Positions 36,241 through 50,429 are shown, numbered from the stretch's first letter. The stretch is 64,000 bases of DNA from Cichorium intybus (GCA_023525715.1 CM042012.1:36878189-36942188); one strand, 5' to 3'. The notes: generated by a model not told the origin, from the sequence alone. Translations and numbers: made by a program.

Positions 36241-36369
36241 AATTCAGTTAAGTACCTGAAGCAAGCAACCAGTAACTTTGTCAACATAATTCAGAAATAA
36301 TATATACATGAACGTCAGCTTCACTTGCATCCGTTGCTTCTTTTTTATTTTACACCCTATTCTTTGGAC

Positions 36370-36465
36370 AATTATAACTATAGTGTCCCTTATCATGGCA
36401 AAAGTAAAACTTCGCATCTCGTAATCCTTTGTTATTACACTCGGCGGCCTTCTGCCCTTGCTTCC
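36370..36465 (-). pseudogene. retroelement gag zinc-knuckle fragment
   Basis: On the minus strand the translation reads AKFYFCHDKGHYSYNCPKN, a CCHC knuckle whose first Cys position is Phe. A TAA follows a few codons later. It is preceded by FESGKQGQKAAECNNKG. It is probably a leftover of a copia gag with no other domains preserved nearby. Confidence 0.5.
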
Positions 36466-36637
36466 CACTTTCAAAAAAAGCATTAGTCCTTCATTTATAT
36501 TCACTCGAATCATGATCCCCATATGTGTTGCGTTTTCTCGTACCTTTTTTCGCCATACTGTCATTCTCTTTTATGCAAGTTGGAAACTTTTTGGACCCAA
36601 TCCACCGTTTTTGACTAACCACAGGAACCAATTTGCA

Positions 36638-39229
36638 GTTTTGTCTATAAAAATCAAAAGATAAAAGTTAAAAGCTCTCAAACGCTTCTTGAAGTAACTT
36701 TTGGATTATGAGCTTTTCGTTTAAAATAAAATCTAAAAGCTCCTGCTGCCGAACGAAGTTTTTTTTCTTTTTGAGGTTTTTCTTAAAAACTGAAAACTAA
36801 AAGCTCCCAAAAACTCTCAATAGCTGCGTGTTTAACACGCCCTAAGTTGATACCGGTACGATCAAAACAGCGAGGGTCAAGGAGGCTGCGCCTCCTTGCG
36901 GGGTCCAAGGGGCAGAGCAACTTTCATAGTTCAGCATCAGCTTCAACATCAGCACGTGCTGTCGTTGATGGTCTCGACCTGACGCTGATGCTGACGATCA
37001 ACCCTTAAACTAACCACCCTTTAACCTCTCCTAAATTCATGGATCCTTATTTAAAAAGAACATGGTAACGTTCATATTGAGATAAAGAAGAACATGAATT
37101 CTCTCTCATCATCGAAACTAGAAGTTGTTTTGTGCCTGAATTCAAGTTTGATATTCTAATATTATCTCAGTTTGAATTTAGTGAAACTCGGACATTAAGG
37201 GTCGAAATGTCAAATTCGGAAAATGATTTTACACGATTTTAGAAGGAATCAGTGATTCCAAAAACCTTCCATTGTCTTATATTATAACACCAACAGAAGA
37301 ATGATTTGATATTATAAAACAAATGTGTAATACTTATACTAAATTAATCTAATACCTAATAACATTTCTCCAATTATTTACATTTATATAAAATTTCATG
37401 CATTTGATATCATATTTACAATATTATCACGAATTTCTTGCTTCTTATGACGTACCTATTGAAAGTTATTTACACATTTAATGTCATATTGCTATATTTT
37501 TTAACTTATATTTGACATTTAATTATATATATCGTTGTAGAGTAACTATTGATTGCTTTGTTTTCAACTCGTATTAACATTTAATCTTATATACTGTTGT
37601 AGAATGTTTATAAAAAAGTGACGAGTTTATAAAAATTGAGGTCTAGTTAACCTTGAAAAAAATGATGAAAATTGTAAGCTAGATTTAATTTTAATTAAAA
37701 TCCACGAATCAAGCATTGATGACGTGGGCAATATGTTTTTATAATTCATAAATCTATTTGTAAGAATTTAAAAAAAAACTCAACAAGCTTATTGAAACGA
37801 TAGTCTAAGTAGTTTTTTATATAATTTAGTCTATAAACTACTTTTAGGCTTGTCAAATATGACAACTTAAATAAACTCGAATAATAAGATAGCTTATAAG
37901 TTAGTCGAAGCTAGTTGCAATGTGTCAAACATAATTTAATGAGTTATTTGATAAAATTGAACAAAATTATTTCAATCTCTTAATGATTCAGATGAGGTAT
38001 TGTTCATTAACCTTTTAGAGCATTTCGATTTGTTCAAAGATCGTTCAAAAGCTGCATCAAACACGCAGAATGCTGGCCGATTTAGATGTGGCTTCTAAAT
38101 AGTTCTATTAAGAGGTTATCAAATAGCCGTAAATGAGAAAAGTGCTTGGTTAAACATTTGATTGATCATTTGCAATGTCTCCTCAAAGACCATATCATCT
38201 TAGATCTTAAATTATTATTATTATTATTATTATTATTATGCTAAAATATAAATTTTAAAAAAATTGCGTATATTACGTTAGATCTTTGAAAATCATTCTC
38301 GTATAACTGTCAACAAATTATCGATATACCATATAACTTGAAGCATTCAATCAACATTGATCCTCATTCCTACAATAAGAACCAATTTTCAACGTTAGCC
38401 ATCAGTTTGACCATCCATGCACATACATGTTTTAGGCAAGTCAAAATTTTGATATTAATAAATGTATATTTTTCCCGTTAGACTCCATAAATCAATACTA
38501 TAATATCCATAATAGCATCTTCGAAATGGATCGTATTTTATCTTAGACAACACTAATATTCTACCTTTATTTACTTCATAAGACTCCTTTCACTTGCTGC
38601 ATCGACCGAAATGGACACTAAAGTTCTATGAACTTCATATGCATAGCATCCTAGACGTAGTTAGACTTTCTTCAATAAAGCATCAATCACGCATTATATC
38701 TATTTCTTGCAACATATTATATATCTCTGACTCTAAATGCATCATTCGTGTTATAAATAATTAAACATACAACTTGGTGTAATACCATACACAACACTAC
38801 TTTTTTGGTAAGGTTTTTATATTTAAAAAAAGGTCTTTCATTTTGAGATTTATGTTCTTTTACTTTATTTTATTGTTAATAGTAAATGCATAAGCATTAT
38901 TCTTTTAGATGTGTGTCGATATTGTAACTTTATTATTTAACGAAAGATTGGATATTATGATAGGTTATGGAACTAATTACGAACTAATAATTTAATTTGG
39001 TTATAACATTAAGATATTACAATTTATCAAGTAATTATAAAAAAACATAATTTATTACTAAAAAACTTTATATTGAAAAATAAACAATAAACTTAGAATG
39101 TTTTGTTTTGTAATACATTAAAGATGAATTATTGTGTACACGGTTACTCCTGTTCCTCTCTATTGGTTATGTATCTTTCATAACCATTTTTAACAACTAG
39201 AAGCATACGGGTTTTGTTAAATTGAGTAC
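36638..39229. repeat. duplicated segment, copy 2 (empty site)
   Basis: It corresponds to 22,236-26,913 without the Harbinger element. It starts inside the MITE (its last 205 bp remain, ending AACACGCCC at 36,842, followed by TAA), then holds the LTR end ATAACACCAACA at 37,295, then the spacer. At 39,118-39,120 the TTA target is unoccupied and runs into AAGATGAATTATTG. It ends at GTTAAATTGAGTA, after which the sequence enters the kinase relic. Confidence 0.9.
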
Positions 39230-39279
39230 AAACAAAATTAGTATAAACATGACACAAGCGTACGGCTTCGAAATTATAC

Positions 39280-40036
39280 TTTTAGCATTTCAGGTGCGAT
39301 GCAGTGAGTGGTGCCAACGATGTCAGATAGGTTATGATCTGCATTAACAAAAATAACTAACAGGTTATATACGACCGATTAAATAATTGTTCACATTATA
39401 ATCGCCTTTATTATAAAAAGGTAGCTTACCTGTTGTGACAAGCTGAGACAATCCGAAATCTACAACCTTGAGCTTAGAATTTTTGGCTTTAGTAGCAAAC
39501 AAGAAGTTCTACAAAAAAAAAAACAAAAAAAAAGAGGTTATAGTTACAAGTTATGTTGTCAAATAAGATCAAAAGGGAAAAAATTTAAACAAATTATACC
39601 TCGGGTTTAAGATCGCAATGGACAACTCCCTATAAATGAAGATATGAGGTCGCCCACAATATTTTAATTACAATATCTTTCACATCATTTTCAGCAAGTC
39701 TTCCAACCCTGCAAAAAAAGAGAAATTAGTTGAAAGATATTTGTAGCAAGAAAGAGAAACAGGTGTTGACAATTTCAACCTTACCTGGTCGATAGCATCC
39801 TCTCACGAAGCTGTCCACCCTCGCACAATCTGTCAAAGATAAAATTATTGAATTAGATTGCAATATAAATTTAGATTAATGGCAAGAACACAAAAGAAAT
39901 TTTACTCCATGACAATGTAAATGTTGTTTTCATCTTCAAAGGCTTCATGGAACTGTCCGGTGTATTCACTTCCAGACAAGCCTTTCAACAAATGCATCAC
40001 TCTATCCAAATCATCATTCGATGTAAAGGAGGTGAC
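39280..40036 (-). pseudogene. CDPK/CRK-like protein kinase fragment, five exons
   Basis: Minus-strand exons with GT-AG borders: 39,906-40,036, 39,785-39,829, 39,600-39,708, 39,430-39,508 and about 39,280-39,338. Spliced in phase they show kinase subdomains III-VIII: HEAFEDENNIYIVME, then LCEGGQLRERML, GVVHCDLKPENFLF, LKVVDFGLS and DIVGTTHCIAPEML. These resemble Ca2+-dependent or CDPK-related kinases. It is dead: a TAG precedes GVVH, the HRD Arg is Cys, and the N-lobe Gly loop, catalytic Lys and C-lobe are absent locally. Retained introns show DNA-level duplication, not retroposition. A possible first exon lies at 54,134-54,286. Confidence 0.85.
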
Positions 40037-40129
40037 CTGCTCAAAATTCCATTACAATAAGTTTAGACAAGTTTAACTAGTTCTGGAAAGTAATCAATAA
40101 ACTAAAACCTTAATTGCAATGAATGCTTA

Positions 40130-40302
40130 GTGGTGTAGGTGGGTGGGTAAGTAGGGGTAGGGTATGGTGGGGTAGATGGGTAGATAGGGGTAAGAGTGGG
40201 TGGGTGGGGTGGGTTGGTTGGGTAGGGGTGAGGTGGGGGTGGGTGTTGTGGGTTAGCGGTAAGGATTGGTAGGGGATGCGTGGGTGGGTAGGGTGGTGGG
40301 GT
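40130..40302. repeat. G-rich low-complexity array, left part
   Basis: Irregular repeats of GGGTAGGG, GGTGGGTGGG and similar words on the plus strand. The array ends exactly at the CACTA element and resumes at 51,056, so the two parts were contiguous. The many GGG runs could form G-quadruplexes. The Pro/Thr/His-rich open frames on the minus strand are artefacts. Confidence 0.9.
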
Positions 40303-40324
40303 CACTACTAGAAAAATCTTGAAT

Positions 40325-40960
40325 AGCTACGGAAGTTTGCTACGGAGGTGGTATCCGTAGCTATTCTGCTACGAAAATGCTACGGAATAACATTCTACAG
40401 CAATTTTGCTATGGAATTTGCTACGGAATTGCTTTCCGTAGCAAATATCTTAACAGCTACGAAACTTGGCTACAGAAATAGAATCCGTAGTTATTTTTCT
40501 ACGGAATTTGCTATGGAATGGAATTTCGTAGCAAGTTTTGCTACAGAATTTGCTACGGAATTCCTTTCCGTGGCTAATATCTTAACATCTAGGAAATTTG
40601 GCTACGGAAATAGAATCCGTAGTTATTTTTCTACGAATTTGCTATGGAATGGAATTTTGTAGCAAGTTTGCTACGAAATTTGCTATGGAATTGCACTCCG
40701 TAGCTAATATATTAACAGCTACGAAATTTGGCTACAGTACTAGAATCCGTAGTTATTTTTCTACGGAATTTGCTATAGAATGGTATTTCGTAGCAAGTTT
40801 GCTATGGAATTGAACTTTGTAGCCAATATCTGAACAATTACGAAGTTTTGCTACAGAAATAGAATACGTGGTTATTTTTCTACAGAATTTACTATGGAAT
40901 GGCATCTTGTAGCAACTTTGCTACGAAATTTGCTACGAAAACGAATTCGGTAGCTAAAAT
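40325..40960. repeat. CACTA left subterminal repeats
   Basis: Dozens of copies of GCTACGGAAT and the inverse ATTCCGTAGC with variants, in an approximately 120-bp higher-order pattern (TAACAGCTACGAAATTTGG, AGAATCCGTAGTTATTT). Such arrays in CACTA elements are the binding sites of TnpA. The open frames at 40,348 and 40,598 are by-products. Confidence 0.88.
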
Positions 40961-40968
40961 ATAAAACA

Positions 40969-42442
<1,474 letters not shown>

Positions 42443-42518
42443 TTCCTAATTTGGATCTCAATTTTTTTGCCATCTCAAATATTTTTATTAATTCGTTTCT
42501 AACAGTTTTGATATATGT

Positions 42519-45500
42519 ATGCAGATATTAGAAATGAACAATACAGATAGGAATTGGATGTACGAAAGACTAGATGATGATGGATATATTTCTACTGTTT
42601 TAAAAAATGGGTTGAAAACTTTCATCGAATTTGCTTATAGTAAACAAAATTTTATGGATGGAAATAAAATCAAATGTCCTTGTTCAAAATGTCTAAACAT
42701 ACCATATCAAGATATTGAAGTTGTAAAGTTTCACTTGGCTAAGTTTGGTTTTCTTCCAAACTACCATTTGTGGGATAGACATGGAGAAATATCAATAGGT
42801 TCTACTTCATCAGGGATGGATGATTCAAACATAAGTCTAAATGATCAACATGAACCCTCCTATAGGGAAATGGTTTTGGATGTTGCGGGTCCTGATTTCA
42901 GAACAAGAACTCTTAACGAGGAGCCAAATCCAGAAGATAAAAAATTCTTTGATATGCTAAATGTTGCTGATAGAGAGTTATGGTCCGGTTGTGAAAAAGT
43001 AACACAACTTTCAGCTGTGGCTCGGCTATTGAATATCAAATCAGAATATCGCATCCGTGAACAATGTTTTAATTCAATTTGTCAATTGATGAAGGATGGG
43101 TTACCAAAGGATAATACCATGGTTGATAGTTTATACGAGTCCAAAAAGTTAATACAAGCACTTGGTTTACCTGTGGAATTGATTGATTGTTGTAGCTCTG
43201 GATGCATGTTATATTGGAGGGGCGACAAAGATCTTGATCAATGCAAGTTTTGTGAAAAGCCGCGGTATAAAAAGTCAAGAAGATCTTCTAAGTGTGCACG
43301 TGTACCTTGGACCCGAATGCATTATCTTCCGTTAACTCCGAGGTTGAAGTGATTGTATGCTTCTCAAGCAACGGCCGCTTCTATGCGATGGCATGCAGAG
43401 AATCATGCCCATGGTGATGGAGTTATGTGTCATCCGTCTGATTCTGATGCTTGGAAGCAATTTGATGTCGCCCATCCTTCATTCGCATCTGAAAAGCGTA
43501 ATGTTAGACTGGGTCTATGCACAGATGGGTTTCAGCCCCATGGAATCTCAGGCGCACAACATTCAACTTGGCCCATTATAATTACACCTTATAATTTGCC
43601 ACCTTCTATGTGTATGAAAGAGCCCTACATGTTTTTTACTGCAATTGTACCCGGTCCCAAAAATCCTAAGCATAGGTTAGATGTTTTTCTTGAACCTGTT
43701 ATTGCAGAACTGAAACAATTATGGGAAGAAGGCGTCATAACTTATGATGTGTCTTTGAGACAAAATTTCCAAATGAGAGCCGCTTTAATGTGGACAATTA
43801 GTGATTTCCCAGCATTTGCCATGTTGTCGGGTTGGGGAACTGCAGGGAAGTTAGCATGTCCACACTGTGGAAAATATTCACAAGCCATTAGGCTTAAAAA
43901 TGGTAACAAGATGTCTTGGTTTGATTGTCATAGAAGATTCCTCAAACCTGATCACCCATTCAGAACGAATAAGACCAAGTTCATCAAGAACCGTATAGAG
44001 AAAAACGGTCCTCCTCCAATTATGAATGGCACAGAAATTTTAAGGGAAATTGAAGCTTATGGTTTCTTAAAAATGACTGAAGTGAATGCCGAGGTAGTAA
44101 ATAAATCATGCAGTAACAAGCATAAATGTGGGTGGAAGAAAAAAAGCATATTCTGGGATTTGCCGTATTGGAAAACAAATCTTATTAGACATAATCTTGA
44201 TGTTATGCACATTGAGAAAAATGTTTTTGAGAATTTGTTTTACACCATAATGGATGTTAAGAAGAAGACAAAGGACAATGCTAATGCAAGAGCTGATTTG
44301 AGAATATTCTGTAAGAGAAAAGGGCTTGAAAAAATCAAGTTACAGGTCAATATCCAAGAGCACCTTATGCATTATGCAAGGAACAAAAGAAAATCATATG
44401 TAAATGGGTGGAAAGTTTGACTTTTCCAGATGGTTATGTTTCAAATCTAGGAAGGTGTGTAGATTTCAGCACAAATAGGCTATTTGGAATGAAGAGTCAT
44501 GATTGTCATGTTTTTATGCAAAGATTGTTGCCAATTGCATTCCGTGAGATGTTGCCAAAAAAGGTATGGGAAGCAATTACTGAGTTAAGTCTTTTCTTTA
44601 AAAGCTTAACTGCAACAGTAATTACTATTGAAGACATGAAAAGGATTGAAGTTGAAATTCCAATAATTCTTTGTAAATTAGAGGAAATTTTTGTCCCTGG
44701 CTTTTTTGACTCAATGGAACATTTGCCGGTACATTTGCCATATGAAGCAAAGATAGCAGGTCCCGTGCAATATCGATGGATGTATCCATTTGAAAGGTAA
44801 TATATGCACTTGATTTTTGTATTTCAAATTGTTAATTTTGTAAAACTTGGTTAACATATAAAGTAACTGTTGTATTGTAGATTGCTCCATCAGTTGAAAA
44901 AAGATGTTAAAAATAAAGCTAGAGTGGAAGGGTCCATTTGCAATGCATTCTTGGTTCGTGAAGCATCGATATTTTGCTCTTACTATTTCGAGCGTCATGT
45001 TTATACACGTAATCGAAAGGTACCTCGAAATGATGATGGTGGATCTGAAGACGACGATGAAGAAAAGTTGACTATATTTGCACATCCTGGCCGCCCATAT
45101 GGACAAATCAATACGAGAAGGTTGACTGAAATGGAATTTAACGCAGCACATTCTTACATATTGGTTAATGAAGAGAAAGTGCAACCTTACCTCAAGTATG
45201 ATTCTAATAGATATTCAAAGTCATTTGTTTTATAACTCCTGATGAGTTTAAACATATTTTAATCTTTATGTGTACAGGATGTATGAAGAGATATTGAAAG
45301 AGCTACATCCAGACATGAATGAACATGATCTTCAGGCAGAAGTGGATAAAAACTTTGCTTCATGGTTTGAAAATTATGTGAGTGTTCAGATGATTGTTGT
45401 TGTTGTTATTATTATTATATTATTATTATTATTATCATTATTATTGATTTTTTTTACAAATTTGTAATAATGTAGTTTTTTATTTTTCATATAGGCACGC

Positions 45501-46286
45501 CAAAATCAAATAAAGAACAAGTATATACATGATCTTTCTAGAAGACCATTATGGACGGTGAAATTATATAATGTATATTTTGTCAATGGTTACAAGTTTC
45601 ATACGGAATCATATGGCTCTAACAAACTGACAATGAATAGCGGAGTGTGTATAAGTAGCGACTCATGTGATTACTACGGCAAGTTGTTGGAAATATTAGA
45701 AGTGGAATATCCTGGTTTGCCAACTAAAAGCACAGTATTGTTCAGATGTGATTGGTACGATCCTACACCTAATGTAGGAGTCAAGGTCCATAGCCAATAT
45801 AAATTGGTTGACATAGATAAATGAAGAAAGTTCAAGAAGTTCGAGCCATTTGTTTTAGCTTTTCAAGCTACTCAAGTTTGTTACATGTCATACCCCAGCA
45901 TGAATCAAAACATGTCTAATTGGTTGGCTGTATGTAAAGTTAAACCACGAGGATGGATTGATGTACAAAATAGTGATCATCAAAAAAACGTTGCTTTTCA
46001 AGAAGATGAAGTTGAAGCAAATGACATCATTAGCACTACACAAGAACCATCCACAAGTTCATATGATGATCAAGTAGATGAAATTGAACCAAATGACATC
46101 ATTAGCACTACACAAGAACCATCCACAAGTTCACATGATGAAACACTCGAGTATGGCGATATCTCAACCAACGATTCTGATGATGAAAATAATGATGACA
46201 ACGAGGATGAGTTAGAGTATAGTACATTAACAAATGAAGAAGATGACGATGGAGAAGACGATCATTCTAATGATAATAGTGATTAA
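42519..46286 (+). pseudogene. CACTA TnpD-like transposase, broken
   Basis: Exons inferred: 42,519-44,796, 44,881-45,195, 45,278-45,377 and 45,495-46,286; the ATG may be 42,519 or 42,534. The N-terminus has a transposase-associated domain (NWMYERL, IKCPCSKCLN). The main transposase core follows with DGFQPHG and LDVMHIEKNVFENL. Next come FPDGYVSNLGRCV and HLPVHLPYEAKIAGPVQ (DUF4218-like), then LWTVKLYNVYFVNGY and VLFRCDWYDP (DUF4216-like). The tail is acidic, with a 72-bp in-frame repeat (NDIISTTQEPSTSS twice). Breaks: TGA at 43,350, a frameshift near 44,350-44,380 and TGA at 45,822. Both TGA codons could derive from CGA. The product would cut element ends; here it is unlikely to be functional. 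Confidence 0.93.
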
Positions 46287-48564
46287 CACATAGTTTTATT
46301 TTTGTGATTAGTTTTATTTCAACGGATGATGAATAATTTTATTTCAATGGTTTTTTATTTATTTATTAAAATTTTGATTTATTGATCACTGGTTGGTTAA
46401 ATATTGGTAGCAAAAAATAGTTAAATATCTTAAAAGTTTAAATTTCCAAAAGAATAACATTAGTAAAATCAAATATTTGTGAAAATTGCATATTTATTGT
46501 AGTTTTCAATTTGGAAAGGATAACAATTATTTAGTATTTTATAATTTCAAATATAAGGTCAAAAAAGACTAGAACCGAAAAAGATATAAATATCATTTAA
46601 TCTACTATGCTTCTCCCCCACTATGGGCCTAGGATTAGCATGATTCTTATTTGTCATGATTATACATCAAATCAATAAATATAAATTAATTAATAAATCA
46701 AATAATATTTAGTCTTATTTATCAAGAAGCAGACGTGCTTTTTTATGTTTTTCTAAAAGTGACATATGAGTATTTATCTAACATACATTTGCTTTTAATT
46801 TATATATTTTACTCTAATCAAATAATATATTTACTTATATTTAAAAAACGGAAAATCGTAAAACTGATAAAACCTGACTACAAATCTTTAGTCGTAAAAA
46901 AAACGAGGATAAAAAAATATAAGCGTAACATAAATAATTTTGGCTGTTTATTTTTTACGTCGAACCAATTTCATACAATTTTCGAAAATCTCTATCTAAA
47001 TATATAAAAATTCTTTGACACCATCGTTCAGCTTGAGTTGTAATATAACTTTTATTTTCATTTACGTTTTATATTTATTAATAAGTTAAATAAATAGTTT
47101 TAAATAATAATAGAATATATATTATATTAAATATAAAAAACAAACAAATAATAAGAGGAGAGAAACGAATAATAAGAAGATGGAGATATTTTGCCTTTTA
47201 TCAATTATCCTGTCCCATCATTCCATTCATATATCAGGCGCCACTTTATTATATAAAATTAATTAATAGGTTAGACCTCATAGAGGGGGAGATTAATAGA
47301 CCCTGCCTTTTTTTTCGGGTCAAATTAGATCACATGGAAAACACCATCAATCAATAAATGGAAAACACATATGGTCCTGCCAATATAGTGATATTAAACG
47401 TATTATGAGACTTCAATTTCAAATATAAAAACTGTTATAGATAATGATAACCAGTTTAATTCCCTCTACGACTCTACCCATTCCCGGCAAAACAAATCTC
47501 CCGATATTCACTCTCTTGAAAACCAAATCCTATTTAATTTAACCCTAACTTGCCTATGTAGATGAATTTTTTTTGTGCTGCTGTTCTTCCCTCGTCTTTT
47601 TCTAGAGATCTATCGGTGCTTCCTCTGGTTCGGCCTGCTTCACACATCTTCCAGGTCGGTCTGTCTCTTTGTCTTCTCCTTAGTGTATGTTTTGTTTTAT
47701 CTCTAGTATTTGATCAGTAAACCATCTGAAGTGCTAACAAGACTGTCAAAATCAGTTTGTGCTAACAAGATAAAACAGAGAAATCCTAATCCTAAAATGC
47801 GTATAGAAAACGAATATCAAAATCCATAAACGAGACTGTCAACATGCCTGGTGAATAAGATGACCACCTGGTAAAACCACTTTTTTGTCTTCACTCTAGG
47901 TCAATTTAGGAGATGCCCATGTGTCACTCTGTGTGAATTCTGATGATACTTCTATCACTCTTAGTATTGTTTTGACATGGTCAACTTCTTTGTTTTCCAC
48001 AAATAAGCTTTGCCCTGTATTAAACCTAGCCGACCATATTTATTTCCAATGAGCAATCAAATTGTGCTTCTTTACTAATTATCAAGGAGATGAATCGATG
48101 GGGTTGGGAACAATGGGTGTGGGTGGGTCTTAACTCAAAGAAATTTCTGTATTTTGTAATAACAAATAACATTCGTGTGTAGTTATAGATAAACTCACAT
48201 ACATACACAACCTTATTTCATTTTTTAATCTTTAGTTTTGGTCACTGAACTAATATTTTTTTAACTTTGTTGCTGGTTCTTGAAATAATATTTTAAATTT
48301 TAATCTTTATTTTGGTCCTTGATTTTTTTGAACAAATTTTATTTATAATGTTTGGTTCACTTCTTATTGTTACTGTTTTAAGAGAAAATGTAAAGTTTTA
48401 TTTTATACAATACTTTATACATACACTTTATTCATTATATTGGAGTGTGTGACGATTTTCTTTTGTTATGTATAAAAACGATACAACTGAAAACGAACAA
48501 CTATTTTAGCTTATACATTGTACGATAACAAATGTATTTCTATTTTGATTATAATACAGGAAAG
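46287..48564. other. spacer between CACTA genes, probable leader of the second gene
   Basis: AT-rich spacer without supported coding. A C/T-rich stretch at about 47,530-47,660 (TCTTCCCTCGTC, CTTCCTCTGG) looks like a plant 5' leader, followed by intron-like sequence up to the TACAG acceptor at 48,555-48,559. Confidence 0.45.
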
Positions 48565-50237
48565 ATGTCATCGTTTCCATTAACATGAGCTTCAACAGGG
48601 CCACGTAAACATATACACCGACTGTTACAAAGACGTACTAATGAAGCATCTACACCTGCGTTGTCATCTACATCCCCACTGTTTGGTACTGTATCAGGCT
48701 CATCATCCACTCTTTCAACCACACCAGCCCCATCATCCACCCCTTCCCCCACACCAGTCCCATCGTCTGTCCCTTCCCCCACACCAGCCCCATCGTCTGC
48801 CCCTTACCCCACACCAGCCCCATCATCTGCCCCTTCCCCCACACCAGCCCCATCGTCTGCTCCTTCCACCACACCAGCCCCATCGCCTGCTCCTTCCCCT
48901 ACACCAACCCCATCACCTGCCCCTTCCCCCACACTAGCCCCATCGTCTGCTCCTTCCCCTACCACAGCACAATCCACACCGATTGTTACTGAAGAACAAG
49001 ACACACGCTTAAATGGACGTTTACATATTCAAGTTCAGGCGAAGGAGTAAGTTAAATACCGATTCGTTTTCATAATACACTGTTATTTTTTTGTTATGTT
49101 GAGCATTACAATCATAACACACTGTTATTTTTTGTTATGTAGGTTAGTACCTTCAGGAAAATGTGCATATATAATTAAAAAATCATTCCTAAATAGAGTG
49201 GACCCAAATGGGTATAAGTGGGCGACTATAAGCAAAGAGATAAAACAATTTTATTGGGAAGAGTTTCAGGTACATATACTATTATTAAGCTTTTATGTAA
49301 CTATTAGGCATATTTTGCTATCAAATAACTCAACTGTTATGTATTGTAGAAAAAATGTCATTGGGATGTTGCAGATGCTGGGTCCGTCAAGACTGCTTGG
49401 GAACATAAGGCAAAACAGAGTTATCGACAATATATTTATAACATGAGCTTACCTGAAAGAAATTCAACCCTTGAAAAGCCAGTTCACATAGAACAAGCAG
49501 TGTGGACTGCTTGGAATGCAATATGGAATTCAGAGGAGTTCAAAAAAAAGTCTGAGCAAAATAAAAAAAATAGGCGTAAAGGTGCAGAAGGTGGAAAGGC
49601 TCCACCTACCCATAATGGTGGATCGGCTTCTCATAAACAAATTGCTATTGATATGGTAATTGTTTTTATTGATTAATATCATATTTTCAATACATATTGT
49701 GGTGAGATTTGACATATTTTTGTTATTAATTTAGGAGGAATATACGGGACAAGCTCCATCTTGCTTTGATATATTCATGTTTACTCATACTAAGGATCAT
49801 GATGGGAAGACGTTAATGGATGAGAGATCTAAAAAAGTTCATGTAAGTTTATTTTGAAGTTATATAATAATAGTAAGTTAAAGATCTTTTATAAATTATA
49901 TATTAATGCAATGATGACATTCTAGGATTATTATGTGTCACGACGTGCGGATTTGGAAGAAATAGGAGAGGAAGTTGATGACAACGATCTGTTTTATAGA
50001 GCTGTGGGAGGACATGATCGTAAAAGAAGAATTTATGGGCTTGGCTCATATGGTAGGTCGATTTTTCTTGCAAACTCTTCTAAAGAGTGTACTCCACCTG
50101 ATATAAATTCACATTCTGAACAACATCAAGTCAAGTCCAAGATCCAAAAAATGGAGGATACTATACAACAACAACAAATGGAGTTGAATGAAATGAGAAG
50201 CACGATAAACGATATGAGAAGCTTGATTGAAAAATGA
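48565..50237 (+). pseudogene. CACTA TnpA-like protein (Transposase_24 type), early stop
   Basis: Exons by GT-AG sites: 48,565-49,046, 49,143-49,269, 49,350-49,655, 49,735-49,842 and 49,926-50,237. The first exon codes a Pro/Ser/Thr-rich region from an eight-copy 30-bp minisatellite. Later exons read DPNGYKWATISKEIKQFYW, HNGGSASHKQIAIDM, then FDIFMFTHTKDHDGKTLMD and YYVSRRADLEE, the pattern of plant En/Spm-associated transposase_24 proteins. The end is a coiled coil (KIQKMEDTIQQQQMELNEM). TnpA-type proteins bind the subterminal repeats. The first ATG is followed by TGA at 48,586, so this start would give only seven residues. A different start or upstream exon is not evident. Confidence 0.8.
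48721..48960 (+). repeat. 30-bp coding minisatellite, eight copies
   Basis: Eight units of exactly 30 bp, such as ACACCAGCCCCATCGTCTGC plus a C/T-rich end, each coding ten residues of the APSSAPSPTP type. They are in frame with the TnpA-like exon. The array has no indels, so length changes keep the frame. Confidence 0.95.
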
Positions 50238-50429
50238 TACATTTTTTATTGTTATTTTACTATTTGTAGCTACGTATGCTATTTGATTTGTTTGATTGAT
50301 GTTTTGAACAATTAAGAACTTATATAATTTATTTTATTTTCTATTGCATTTTCGTAATGTTGATATTTTTAGAAAATGGTTTTGGAAAAGTTTATGTTGT
50401 ATTGGTTTGCATTTTGTTATGAAATTTAT
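50238..50429. other. 3' flank of the TnpA-like gene
   Basis: AT-rich sequence before the right subterminal repeats; nothing else is recognised. Confidence 0.5.

Noticed and set aside
40130..40302. G-rich repeat as an interstitial telomere
   Set aside because: The units are irregular (GGGTAGGG, GGTGGG, GGGGTGAGG) and the plant telomere word TTTAGGG is not tandemly repeated.
40102..40305. Pro/Thr/His-rich open frames on the minus strand here and at 50,988-51,424
   Set aside because: They are translations of the G-rich low-complexity array. Several frames are open at once and no domain is present.
48549..49004. Gly/Asp/Val-rich and Met/Trp-rich minus-strand frames, and a His/Pro-rich plus frame
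   Set aside because: They are other-frame shadows of the 30-bp minisatellite in the TnpA-like exon.
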